In this document: piece after piece, positions 10,336-21,974 of the stretch | How the letters are laid out: every line of letters begins with the position of its first letter | Position numbering within the stretch: position 1 is the first letter of the stretch | Assembly (NCBI GenBank): GCA_038373885.1 | Contig: JAWZYV010011619.1 | Location: 2,108,001-2,172,000 of the forward strand | Direction of reading: 5' to 3' | Length of the DNA: 64,000 bases | Source of the DNA: Cheiracanthium punctorium | Lineage: Eukaryota > Arthropoda > Arachnida > Araneae > Cheiracanthiidae | Translations under genes and position numbers: made by a program | Notes under the pieces: generated by a model | What the model saw: only the letters and a program-made list of their open reading frames with translations | What the model was told of the DNA's origin: nothing | Databases searched by the model: none

Positions 10336-13300
10336 GTAAAATATCAGAGTATATGAGGTGAAAAAAGAATAAATATTGCAGTTGCATATGAAAACGAGCG
10401 AATGAAATAACGCACAATTGATTTCGACCTGCCCATACTGTGCTACATAGAATACAGCCATTATAGAAACAGCATTCTTTTGGAGCTAAAATTGAAAACA
10501 TTTCTCATTACCTATATCTATTTTTTATATCCACTTTTTCACAATGTACGTTAAGTACGGAGTGGTTTTTTATCTAAATATTTAGTATTATTGGCTAGTT
10601 AATGATTATAATCTCATAAACTACTGAATTTTATAATTTTAAATCATATATTGTATACAATAATTTAGATTTAGTGTCAAGTTTCCATAAACAGATTTCT
10701 GAAAAACGCACTATGTATTTAAAACGCATTTTATTTCTAATGCGATTAGATTTATAAGAAAATGTTAAATTTCGCATTTTTGTGTATTTACGAATTTTCT
10801 CATGTTACGCAATATTAATATCTAAAGAAAATTTCAACTCAATGTTATTTTTGTGCTAGCATAACATTTTAATTTTATTTTTCAGCAATGAAAAATAAAA
10901 GATTTGTTTTCCAATTAATTATCATCTCTAGTATATTTTTTCATGGGTTAGAATACGAGTCTCTTATAAATGAGTTTCGTTTTAATTAATTATCTAGAAA
11001 ATTTTTCATTTATTTTTTTACTATGAATTATTTATGAAGATCTAATTTATTAATTTAAAGTATATTTTTTCCTTTCTAATTAAAGACTTTTCTTATCTTA
11101 CTGAAAGATAAATCTGTAGTTTTTTCTCCCTCCAAAATCTAGAAAATTATTACCCGGGAGATATTATTTTAACAAAAATATACGGTTTAATTTTTTATTC
11201 TACGTTTATAAAACAGTTCTGAAAAAAAAATATATATTAACCTTAATTATGTAACCTATGTTTAATGCTTATAAAATGTTCGTTATTATAAAACAAATTT
11301 TTATAATTTTACACACATTTACTGTGAAGATTTTCCTGCAGATAATTTAAAGTACAATAGTTATGAGATTAATAGAAAGAAAGTACTTTCCTATAATAAA
11401 CAAGGACTGTAGAACACAACTAAACTATTTTCGCTTTCCATGCTGGGAAATTTATCATGTACTAGAGTACCGTGTAAATACAATGCATTTTCATCCTACC
11501 CTATTGATTATTACTGCATAAAAGCACAGAATGAATTTTCGCATACACAGAGGTTCGCAAATAAAAACTCGAGATAATTTGATGCGAGTGCACTTGTATG
11601 TAATTCTGAGAACTTATTTTTCACTTGTAAATAATGTTTTAATCACTGATATTATTATAACTTTTATAAGGTAATGAGTGAATTAAAAATGGTAAGTTTT
11701 TATAGAAAAATTATTTCATAATATTTTTTTAATTTGCGTGTACCATACTAATATCGGTTTGGGCTTGGGTGTTGACTTGTCCGTACATTTGTATAGGGTA
11801 ACGTTTGCCACGTTATGAGTGTCTCCATTCTAAAAATGCCAATACTTCGGGTCTTACTAGCGGCGAATGCCTGAAGAGGCAGTTTAAAAAAAGAAATCAT
11901 ACTTCACTAAGTTCTTTCAAAAAAACTTCGCAACCAATGCTCTTCATAAAAGCAATAATATTTCTTTAATTAATACTGCGTTGTATTAAATGAATAAATA
12001 TATTCTTCAGAATTCAACCAGTTAAATTTGAACGGCGATACCTTTACTCGTCAGTGAATGAAACAAAGGATAACATCCCCAAGAGAAGAAATTACTTTAA
12101 ACACTTTTCTAAAAAAGGTTAACTACTTATATCTGCTGAAGTGGAGTACTTGAAATCCAAATGGGGCTGAATTTGCTTCGCTTGCATCTGTAAATGTGAA
12201 TGCACCTTTAGGTTTTATGCTAAGAAAATTCACCCGCTTAACCTTTTAAGTAAATTATGATTTTTTCATATCCTTGAATATTTTTACGACAAAGTGAAGA
12301 GTTAATAGCCTGCAATTACAGTAATTACTTTAATTACGCATAATTCCTTGCTTCTTTAAAGATAATTTCTCTTGAAACTCATTTCCTCCAGGTTATTGCA
12401 GAGTACATGTAAATAAATTTAACCTAAGACATTTAAGCTTCAAAGTTACAGGTTTTTATAAACAAAAAATAACAATTTTACGAAAGCATGTAAATTAGAA
12501 AACAGCAAAAAAGTGTTGTTTAATATACTTAGAAACAGTTCTTAAACACATTTTAATTATACCGTGCAAGTATTCAAAATTAAACTAGAAAGCTTTTGCT
12601 AATAGAAATTGCGAGAACATTCATTTTAAATTATAATCTTTAGCAATCTACTTATTTTTGTCGTGCTGGTAAAGGCTGATTAAAAGGTTATTATAGAATG
12701 GATAAAATCAAGCTAAGGTTTAACTCCTTTATTAATACATCTTTATAAGTCAGTCTAAAACCAAAAGGTTGGAGTGATGAATATCATTGTTAAGTCCAAA
12801 TACGTCAGAATTTTCTCTCTATTTTCATTATTTTATTATCAAACTTATTTGCAGAGATTTTACTTTCTGGGTAAATATGTATGGAATTAACTTTGAGATC
12901 AAAAAAGATACCTTCAATCATGAGATTCTTTTATTATTCTTAAACAGTACTCTTTTTAGAAACCGATAATTGTAGTATTTAAAATTTGACAGACTATGGC
13001 GTTACTAGTAAGTAAATTAATAAAAGCTTTAAACGAATTAAACGGTAAGTGGAGGCAAAATGTGTATGGAACCATGCTTTTTTATTCATCGATTGTTTTC
13101 GATTCATCGGTCACATTACTAATAATGTTAAATGTGAGATTTTTTTGTTACATTATTCTATTCACATCCTTAACAATTGAAAAGATTTTATGTAACTGTA
13201 TTAATTTTAAGAGCAAAAATATCAAACTTTATTAATAGATGATTTTTTCATAAAAGTGTAAAATGATAGCAGCTGGGGTAAATGGGTAATACATTTAAAA

Positions 13301-13686
13301 TAGCCAAAATAGAATTAAATAAATAAATACACTTTATCAATTTCATTTACTTCCTATTATGACTTACAAATTATTTAAACATAAAAATATTTTAAGAGAT
13401 GGCCAGAGCTGTTAGACTTAGGTTCTAGATAAACATTGTATTCCGAAATCTCATTGCTGCAGAGTAATGTGGGATAAAATTACTAGGTATTCTTTTTTGG
13501 ATCAAAAATATAAATAGTTTGTTGTTAAATTATTCATCTTTTAAGCCTATATTTTTAGGCATTAGTAGTCTGTATCTCTACTCTTAATTTTAAGAGAAAC
13601 ATTTTGGTTTTCCGAAAGAATAAAAAAAAGTTTATGGGAACATGCGAACTCTTGCGGTGACAAATTTTGATTTGTTTCTTTTCCAG
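10336..13686. other. AT-rich sequence, no confident feature
   Basis: No repeat pair or protein similarity was recognised. One weak exon-like segment at 12993-13044 is discussed among the rejected items. Confidence 0.45.
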
Positions 13687-14390
13687 ATGTTCTGCCTGAA
13701 TGGAAAATAAAGGCGTCAGTGCAGACCATAAACATCTCTTCGATATTTCTAGGGCAGTATCCTCGATGGATTGTTTTCCATGTTTGGAGAACAGAAGACA
13801 CAGCACGATATCTCATTCAAGATAGCTCTCTACAACTAATTGAATTATGTGCTTATATGTGTCTGCTTTGAGCTCCTGGTAGAACATATCATAAATGTTC
13901 ATGTGCGAACTTCAATCAAAGGAAATTCCAGGAAGTACTTATGGAGCAAGTCACTTTTGTGGAAAAATGGGAAAAACTCATTCTTGCCAGAAGATTTTAA
14001 ATAAATTATTCACAAAGGTACTCAAAGGAACTCTCTCTCTCTCACTTTGTTTACTCTGAAAACATTCTCTCTGTGGTGCTGTTAGATGAACGTTAACAGA
14101 CCGTGACCTCCGAAGAAGAATGAAAGCGATACAATTTGACTTGAAAGGAAAAATACGCCAATTTGATCTTCCAAAATATAAATGTTGAAGCAGAGGAATG
14201 TTTTTGAGATTATTCAGTGGGACAATCTTTTGAAACCACCATCTACTATGAACTTCAGTGAAGAAGATGTAGCAGTCTCAGGTACAGTCCCAGTAGAATC
14301 AAGTTACGAAAGAAACTTGCAAAATTTGATACCAAAACCAATTATTTTGACCCTCATGGGAAATTCAAAACTGCAGATTGTAAATTAAAA
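13687..14390 (+). pseudogene. Decayed copy of an uncharacterised arthropod protein family
   Basis: Reading three frames on the plus strand gives ordered pieces. First is an open stretch after a strong TTTCTTTTCCAG acceptor-like run at 13671-13686, with QLIELCAYMC. Next are LPEDFK, a stop, then IIHKGTQRN and SENILSVVLLDER at about 13990-14090. After a frame change come DLRRRMKAIQFDLKG and IRQFDLPKYK. After another comes EIIQWDNLLKPPSTMNFS at about 14205-14260. In my memory, many arthropod hypothetical proteins have QRN..FAHPENILLAML.DER, an LRRI.KAR segment, IR.F..PK and a W..PPLT.N.S segment in this order. Several stops and frame changes show that it is not functional. The original role is unknown, and mobile-element origin is possible. 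The 5' boundary is uncertain. Confidence 0.5.
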
Positions 14391-15211
14391 TGTCTTATTA
14401 ATCAGTATAACTCAATCAGTATATTGTGTAAATTGGTACATTATTATTCTTTCTTCTGTATCTGTGTGTTTTTGAAACAGTAATAGTCTTTAGAAATTGG
14501 GTCTGTGTAAATCCAATATTAATGCTTACTTTTTATTATTACAACTGTTCCTGATTCAGGAAATACATTTATTGTAAAAATTAAATTAAATAAAAACAAT
14601 TGATTTTTTAAATTTTTTTTACGTTAACATTCCTTTCTTTGACCTCGTGTGGAACCCGAAGAGGATGAATGATTGCGCCAAGTTTTTATTTTTAACACGC
14701 TTTTATTAGCTTCACCTGTATGTATGTTTGTATGCTTGTACGTTTGTAACCGACTTCTTTGAACTCGATTTTGACCCACTTTAAACGGTCAGATTCAATT
14801 TAAACTTTGCAGACTGATCAACGACCGATGGCAATACAATAATTTGATAAGTTTGTCCCATTGTACTGATTGGGATCGTCAGTATTAGTAATTTTCTTAG
14901 AGTTTTTTTTTTGCGTGAGAGCGAGAGAGATGGAGCAAGAGCGTGGTCTACGCATGCGTACCATTTCGGCACTCGGCTCAGTACAATGATGTAGAATCTC
15001 TCTCGCTATTGGTAACTGTATCCAATGGTATGTTTAGGTAGTTACTTTTTTGAAATCCAGATGGCAAATCTAAAAATTTTACCCCAATATTGTTACATGG
15101 ATGTTTGTGCTTGTTGTAGTCGTTAGGAAACTTGTTTGTTGATTAGAGACATATTTCTTTTTCTTTTTAGTGAGGAAGGTAGCATTTAACTGCTGGTTAA
15201 TTAATACTTTG
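14391..15211. other. Repeat-like stretch without recognised gene
   Basis: At 14690-14780 there is a TTATTAGCTTCACCTGTATG segment with TGTATG/TGTACG-rich sequence. It resembles conserved blocks seen near arthropod repeats, but I cannot assign it. A purine-rich GAGAGCGAGAGAGATGGAGC run lies near 14916. Confidence 0.3.
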
Positions 15212-15219
15212 GTGCGCAG

Positions 15220-15378
15220 CAGGGGCGTAGCCAGAGGGGAGGCCGAGATGGCTGCTGCCCTCCCTCTGAAATGGTACCCTTTACGTTGCTTGAAATTTGA
15301 TATTTAGCTTACAATTGAACTTTAGCTTTAAATCTGATACCCAGCCCGCTACGAAATAAAATCCTGGCTATGCCACTG
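15220..15378. mobile_element. 159-bp hAT-like miniature element with 8-bp target duplication
   Basis: It starts CAGGGGCGTAGCCAG and ends CTGGCTATGCCACTG, an inverted pair. The flanks are GTGCGCAG (15212-15219) and GTGCACAG (15379-15386), an 8-bp duplication with one mismatch. There is no coding capacity. The element at 1473-1623 has the same terminal motif. Confidence 0.8.
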
Positions 15379-15484
15379 GTGCACAGGGAAAATACATTAT
15401 CTCACAGTTTGTACTTTCCAACTTAGTTGTTCCTTAGTGTCTTATGAGAGATATCGAAAATTAAAAATAAATTTAAATAAATAC

Positions 15485-15813
15485 AGTTTAAAAAAACTAA
15501 AAAACACGCTTTAATGATAAATTGAACTAACTAAAAAGTGAAAAATCATTCTTAATATAGAAATAAATTAATGAACGAAAAATAGTACTATTGTGAAAAA
15601 AGCGTGGGGTGCTCCATATATCAGTTCTTTAGAATATTCGATCGGTACGATTAGTACAAAAATGATACCAAAAATATAGCACAAACCACTCCACACTTTT
15701 TTCACAATAATGCTATTTTTCGTTCATTAATTTATTTCTATATTAAGAATTATTTTTCACTTTTTAGTTAGTTCAATTTATCACTAAAGTGTGTTTTTTA
15801 GTTTTTTAAACTA
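15485..15813. mobile_element. Near-perfect palindromic miniature element
   Basis: The left arm (15485-15613) and right arm (15687-15813) are inverted copies with only a few mismatches, separated by a loop of about 70 bp. Both arms carry the AATTGAACTAACTAAAAAG and AAATAAATTAATGAACG blocks. The ends are TA-rich, so the exact target duplication is unclear. Low divergence of the arms suggests a young element or arm homogenisation. No open frame. Confidence 0.75.
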
Positions 15814-18292
15814 CATTTTTATTTTATTTATTTTTTTCAGTGCCATTTTTGCCAAACACCATTTGTTCAGTCAAGAAATATTAAAATTAAAAACAAAAGT
15901 TTTGGTCTCTTTAAATTTACCATATAGTAGCTCGTATAGTGCAGAGTACGTTTGTTTTTGTATGGGCAATATTTCTCTAAACAGGAGGGTATGGACCTGA
16001 GGGCTGTATGCCAATTTAGATTTTGTGTAGTTTTTACAATTTATTTTTCCGCTTCAAACTTTTAATATCTTCACTCCGCATCTAATTTTGATCTTTTTTG
16101 TAACTGGACTGTGCATCAGAGACTTACCGTTGCAAAAATGAAGGTCATCCAACTTATACATGGATGCGTTGTACATATTTTGGTCAAATTCGATACAAAT
16201 TCCATTACTTCCATGAATTCCAAATTCTTCACTATTATATTTTTTAACAATTTAAGTAAAATATCTAACTGCATACGCTTTATAAACTAAAAAATTGCTA
16301 TATATAATTACAATCGTAAAAGTAAATTGCATTTTGTTATACATTGCTTTTATGTGTATGGAAATCTAGGATTTGCTTAGGAATCTACTACGCAATTCCG
16401 TCCTTAATTTTTTTAGAATACTATTGGATTATTTCCTTTTTACAATTTTTCCGAACAAAAATGTAAGTCTCTAAAACAGACAATTGTTTCTTGCACAACT
16501 TGTTCAGAAGAGTAATATTAAAAAAAAAGAAAGAAAGAAAGAAAAAGAAAAACTATCTTTATTTTAAGTACTTATTCTATAACCATGAGCAGCGTATATT
16601 TAGCTATTTTTTTTTTTCAGAGGAAAATCGAAGATTTTTCTACTTATTTTACGAACCTTTTGTCAGTTATATGAACCCTATCCGTCATTTTTCAACTTAT
16701 TGCAATTAAAGATTCATTAGTGAAAACTGTTGTGTTCGGGATCCACTTAACAGGAAGTTATAGAGGGTCAAACAAGAATCCTTATCACCTAAAACGCATG
16801 TTGCTAATTGCTACATTAGTCAAGGCTATTACAGCGAAAAATCTTATTATCTTCAAATGTGTCAAATAAATCTGCCATACAACATAGAATTTTTAAGCAT
16901 TTTGAACCTTATCGCAATTGAAAAATGGAGTCTCTGAAATAAGATGAATGTTATTTCAAAGCACATCACCGCTTATTTGAAAATAATAAATGAACATTAG
17001 AATTATACAAGTTATTTAAAGCTGAATTTTTAAAGCATGTACTTTTGTATAGCTTTCTATGTGTATATAGTCTTATACAGCCATTTTACATGCATTTGAT
17101 TTTGAATAGTTCTAACATATTAAAGTTCTTATTAAACCTGATAAACAAAAGTTCTTCTAAAATCGTGTTTTTTATTATTATTGAATAAAACGTGATTTTT
17201 TTTAAATAAAAATGTAACTTAGCATTTACTTTCTGAATATTGCACAATAATATTCTGAATTTGCACAATATACTTAAGAAATTTGTCTGATTCCTTAGAA
17301 AGTGTTCCATACGTAAAACAGTATTTAAACGAAATTTATCGTAATAAAAATTAACGAAACTTGATTGGTTATACTTAAAGCAATTTTTATAATACGTATA
17401 AATGTGCTTTATCTAAAAGCTTAAATTAAGGCTCTTTCTCAAAACATAGTGTGAATATCCTGAATATAAATCCTCGATAGAGCTGACTTGGTAAAAGACG
17501 TTCAATAGAAATTTGTATCATAATTTCTATTTCTTAAAAATTAAAAAAAAGATAAGGAAAATAAAGAGAACGAGAAACATTTTCATATTTGAAATACGCC
17601 CCAAAGTGCTATATATTAAAAGTATATCCTTGTATAAACTCTATTTTTCTTCTTTTTTCCATTAGGTTGGAAAGAGTATCATAATCCATTAGTGAGCCAT
17701 ATTTGTCTTCCTTGTTCCATAAAATGCTTCTTTGGAAATGAAATCTATATTAAAATCACTTACTAAGATGTTTTACAATCTTCTTCATCTCTTAACTGAA
17801 CTTCTCCTTTACAGGCACGAATTAATATTACTATTGAATATCATAGTGTTTGGTAATTTATCGCTAGGTTCAGTTCTGGTGACTTATTTTGTGGCATCAA
17901 AGATAACAATAAATTGCAAAAAATGACCAAAATCGGCGATTTTTTGGTATACTACTAAGGCAACGCTATCTGTCAGCCATTTAGGCAAGAATTAAAAAAC
18001 ACATACTTCACCTTTGTTTATTCTGCTTGGAAAGTGATTCGCCGTTTCGCTGTTCACAAGAAGCACTGACAAAAATGTGTTTGAAATTAATAGCTCTCTT
18101 GTGCGAAAAATAGAAAAAGAATATTAGCATCAACCAAAAACTATTGTTTCATAGTCAAATAAAAGTACTTGAATGCAGTTCACATAGAACTAAAAGTAGT
18201 TCCGCTCGTACGCTTCAAGTGATACAAAGGTTACCTGGTTTGTTGGTTGATTGGTGTGGTAGCTTCAATAGGCGAAGCAGTTACAAATAGAC
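15814..18292. other. AT-rich stretch, weak exon-like motifs only
   Basis: A GAAA-type simple repeat occurs near 16520-16548. Acceptor-like pyrimidine runs end at 15840, 16620, 17667 and 17814, and the last two are followed by very short open segments. None has enough support to be called a gene. Confidence 0.4.
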
Positions 18293-18851
18293 GTGAGCAG
18301 AAATAACACTTTTAAAAGTGTCAATAACTTTATACGAGTAGAGCTGTCCGCTGAAGGGTTACACTCCAAGGCAAAGCAGAGATCTTACAATCGCTGGGCA
18401 GTCGAAAACGGGATTCAGGTTGAGAGGGATTTCAAAGCCATTACAGAGACAGTTAGATCTTGTACCATCACCATGAATTTGCATGTCCCGGAAGTGCCTA
18501 GTTCTAAGTTTTATGATGGTCTTGGTGGTCTTGGTCACTGTGTTAGAATTATCTCTCTGTCAGGTTATAATGTTAATTATGTCACCAATAGGCAGGGAAA
18601 TTATGTTAAATTGTATTTTTTACAACGGCCAACGGAAAAATAAGAAGTTTGCAAAAGTTAAGTTTGAGGAACTACTTAAAGATTACAATAGATCAGCTTT
18701 TCAATACCATCTTCAAAAAAACATGGCCTCTATTATACAAAATGAGCCAAAACGTTGTTTCGAAGTTTTTCATCTGTCTGAAAGCCACGGCTCCCTAGTG
18801 AGTTCCTTTGTTCAAGGAAAGCATGAAAATAACTCAATGCTAAGTCGATGA
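18293..18851 (+). pseudogene. Unidentified open region in two overlapping frames
   Basis: One frame is open at 18293-18643 and contains RWAVENGIQVERDFKAI and FYDGLGGLGHCVRII. A second frame continues to 18851 with KFEELLKDYNRSAFQYHL and CFEVFHLSESHGSL. The first frame lacks an ATG at its 5' end; its first internal ATG is at about 18473. Base composition is less AT-rich and more codon-like than the flanks, and the two frames would join if one indel near 18600-18650 were allowed. I do not recognise a domain. It may be a frameshifted gene fragment or a mobile-element relic. Confidence 0.35.
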
Positions 18852-20461
18852 ACAACAAAAACCAGTGAGAGAACCTCCAAAGAAATGCTCAAGCCCATCT
18901 GTCATAACATTTGTTTTTAATCCCCCTTCATTGTCTCGCTTAGTTATTCGAGTGATTTCAACTTATTCTGAAGACCAATGGAATCTAGTACTAATGTTTA
19001 AAGTTGTCTCTCTGCAGTGGTGAAAAAGCCTCAACAGGAAATACATAAAAGATTTAACATATTTGTATAAAAAGTCCGAAAGCCCATGTGGAAGATAAAT
19101 ACGAACTGAAAGGATGGAGGATGAGTTATGATTACTTGACAGACAAAAGAGAGGTATACCTTTACTTTGGAATATAGTCTCTGTTATCCTATGGCGTAGA
19201 ACATTTGTCTTAGGTGTGTCTCTGTCTCTACATGGTAAAATGGAACTCAAATGTTAAAAGCTCAATTTAGACGATGTAGTTTCACTTTCGAAATTTGAAA
19301 ACATAACTTTAAAAAATAGATCGAAGGATAGTGTATCAGTTACAACACACTAAAAAAAGACTTCACTAATATAAAGTGCGAATGACCAAAGTGTAAATGT
19401 TGTGTTGAGGGATTATGGCCAATCATCCACACGTGGGATCTAGGCCGATGGGGATGTGCCCTTCGTGAGGGTCTTTCTAAGGGATCCTAACCCGTGTTTA
19501 CGCTATGTTTTCGAGAAAACCCCTCACCAAAGGGTAAGCCATGCTTCCTAAAACATGGAATGTATTTTATTAGATTTTATTTCAAGGTACTATAACTTAT
19601 TTACAAATCTAAATGACATCACGTCTACTTGCCATTAGAAGAAATAAAATTCAAGATACTATGACTTATAAAGGCCATCGTTAGGATTTCTTCGGATTTG
19701 ATTGATTTCATATTAGTTATGAAAAAGTAAATCATGTTTAAAAATACCATGAGTAGAAACATACATAAATTTATTTTCAATTTAATTTCATTAGAATCAG
19801 AATGCTTCAATACTCCTAAAAATAAATTTTAGCTCTCTTAGGAGCAAAATTTTTTGAAACGTCAAGAAACAGTTGAAATCTAAAATTAAGAGACCTTATG
19901 TAGGACTCAATTATTCGGCGTATTCTGATAAACATTCTTTATGTACATGAGCTAAATAATTACACTATCTATGCTTGAAAAGTTGCTTAATTTCAACCTA
20001 CAACATTGAAGTTACATATCTAGTGTAATTAATCCTAAAATAGCGATTGAGAAAAAAAAATAATAATCGTTGCTCTATAGGAATTTTCAAAATTAGTCAA
20101 AACATAAATACGTATGTAGTCCCTCAAAATATTAAAATTATTATAGAAAAAATATCGAAAGTGATGAACCATAAACATAAATCTAAGCAAATTATTTCTT
20201 TGACACGTTGGCATATTTTCTTTTTTCTTTTTCTTTTTCTCTCGCAATTTTCCTAATTTTTGGTATCTTTCGCCATTTTTATTCCCGTCGAACTTGAAAA
20301 GAAAGCAACCTATGTAAAAAATTAAATAAATATAATGATGCCTAATGGATACAAACATGATACCAAAAGTGACTGATTCTAGTGGCATGAACAAACTTCC
20401 ATACTTTCAAAGATCGCTGGTATTTTAAACAGCGCGTAAAAACATATTCTTTTTATTAAGT
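18852..20461. other. Mostly AT-rich; one unexplained GC-richer block
   Basis: The block at about 19409-19540 (motifs CACACGTGGGATCTAGG, CTAAGGGATCCTAACCCG) is more GC-rich than its flanks and may be an interspersed repeat. I could not match it to another copy in the window. The rest shows nothing. Confidence 0.3.
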
Positions 20462-21352
20462 ACTAGCTGAAGCACCCGTCCTCGACGGCTTAGTGAATGC
20501 AAATTTCCAAAAAGCAAGAACTTTCGTCAGCATTGTAGGAGTACACAGAATGAATGTAGTATGTTGCCAAAGTAAAGAAAGCGAAGTTATAATTTTTATG
20601 TATTGTTAAAATATTACAGTTAGAGAGTAACTAAGTAATACCATTTGATTCGCTTTAGTCGTAATTATGGGATGCGCGAATGAATATTTACACATACTGA
20701 AATAATTTTCGCAAAATCTCAAAATTTAATCAACATTTTGAAAAATTGGAAGCCTAGAATTTAAAATGAGAAGATTTTTTATCAAGATTTTTTAAAAATT
20801 TGACGCGTATGTTTTAAGTTGAGTGACTACCTATCATCACACCCGATTTCATATCATTCGCTTCAGTCGTTTTTACGTGATTCTTGAACACAAATTTACG
20901 CAGTTTGAAAGGATTTTCGCAAAATCTCAAAATCCAATCAAGATTTTTTAAAAATTCGACGCCTATGTTTTAAGTTGAGTGACCACCTATCATGACACCC
21001 AATTTCATATCATTCGCTTCAGTCGTTTTTGCGTGGTGCTTGAACACAAATTTACTCAGTTTGAAACGATTTTCGCAAAATCTGAAAATCTAATCAAGAT
21101 TTTTTTAAAAATTCGACGCCTATGTTTTAAGTTGAGTGACCACCTGTCATGACACCAAATTTCATATCATTCGCTTCAGTCGTTTTTACGTGATGCTTAA
21201 ACAATAAAAAGCGTCACGGACAGAATGACAGACAGACAAACTTTTTTTTTGAGGGTTGCATCGGATTTCCGGGTGCTTGAAACGGATAGAAATCGCAAAC
21301 TTTTTGAATTCCAAGAAATGTACAGACAAAAGTCTAATTTTATTTATATAGA
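20462..21352. mobile_element. Interspersed repeat with internal 156-bp tandem units
   Basis: It starts at ACTAGCTGAAGCACCCG and ends in a TTTATTTATATAGATTA tail preceded by GACAGACAGACAAAC. Inside, CGCAAAATCT starts units at 20710, 20918 and 21074. The last two are 156 bp apart, and the first carries about 52 extra bp. A partial unit precedes them. Repeats beginning ACTAGC and ending in a GACAGACAGAC..TATATAGAT tail are common in arthropod genomes; the superfamily is not determinable here. The 35837-37021 repeat has a similar start and end. Confidence 0.65.
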
Positions 21353-21914
21353 TTACCTTACGAATAAATCCGTAGGTCTAACAATTTCAAGTTTTACAGC
21401 TCTAAAAGAAAACGTTTAATGCCATTCATTCAAAAAGATTAGAAAGTTGAGCTCAAAAACGTAATAAAGACCTCATAGTTTGTGCAATCAGCTTGAATAT
21501 TTAAAAATTTACATTTTAAAAAAATGTACAAAATAATCTGCACTCCTTTAAATTCTGAAAACCCATCCGTTCCCTGATTTTTAATCAATTTTTCGTTATT
21601 TTCACTTCCCCCAATATCCAATGGTGTAATGCTAGTAAAAAAGGCGAATTATCGTTAAGTGAGATATTCGTCATTTTGATGTGGCCAGTTTAAAAGTTCG
21701 TTTGTAACTAGTTTGCGATTCTTATTTTTCATGATTTTAATATATCGCATTAAATGTCAAATTAAGTTAATAATCGCTGAGGTAAAATTTCGTCATGATC
21801 GAATTCATTATGTTTTATGATATTTGATAGCTTCGAATAGCTTGTTGAGAGTTCCAAGATTGGCAACTGCCCCTTTCCACGGGACCAGTTAATAAATTGA
21901 TTGTGTTTTTTCAG

Positions 21915-21974
21915 AAATCATGGACCATGGATATAGATTGCGGATATCAATTTTCAGAAGTTTCCTTTTAAACT
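21915..21974 (+). CDS. Candidate internal coding exon, 60 nt
   Basis: A strong acceptor (TTGTGTTTTTTCAG) ends at 21914 and a consensus donor GTAAGT begins at 21975. One frame, entered after two bases, is open across the segment and reads IMDHGYRLRISIFRSFLLN with one leftover base. The other two frames contain stops. I do not recognise the peptide, and a chance pairing of good splice motifs is possible. Confidence 0.3.

Noticed and set aside
12993..13044. Exon-like segment with GTAAGT donor and a frame starting TMALLVSKLI
   Set aside because: The acceptor lacks a pyrimidine tract, and the segment is AT-rich like its flanks.
17668..17852. Two very short segments behind strong acceptors (open readings WKEYHNPL and ARINITIEYHSV)
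   Set aside because: Donors are poor or the segment is only 26-38 nt. In AT-rich DNA such pairs arise often by chance.
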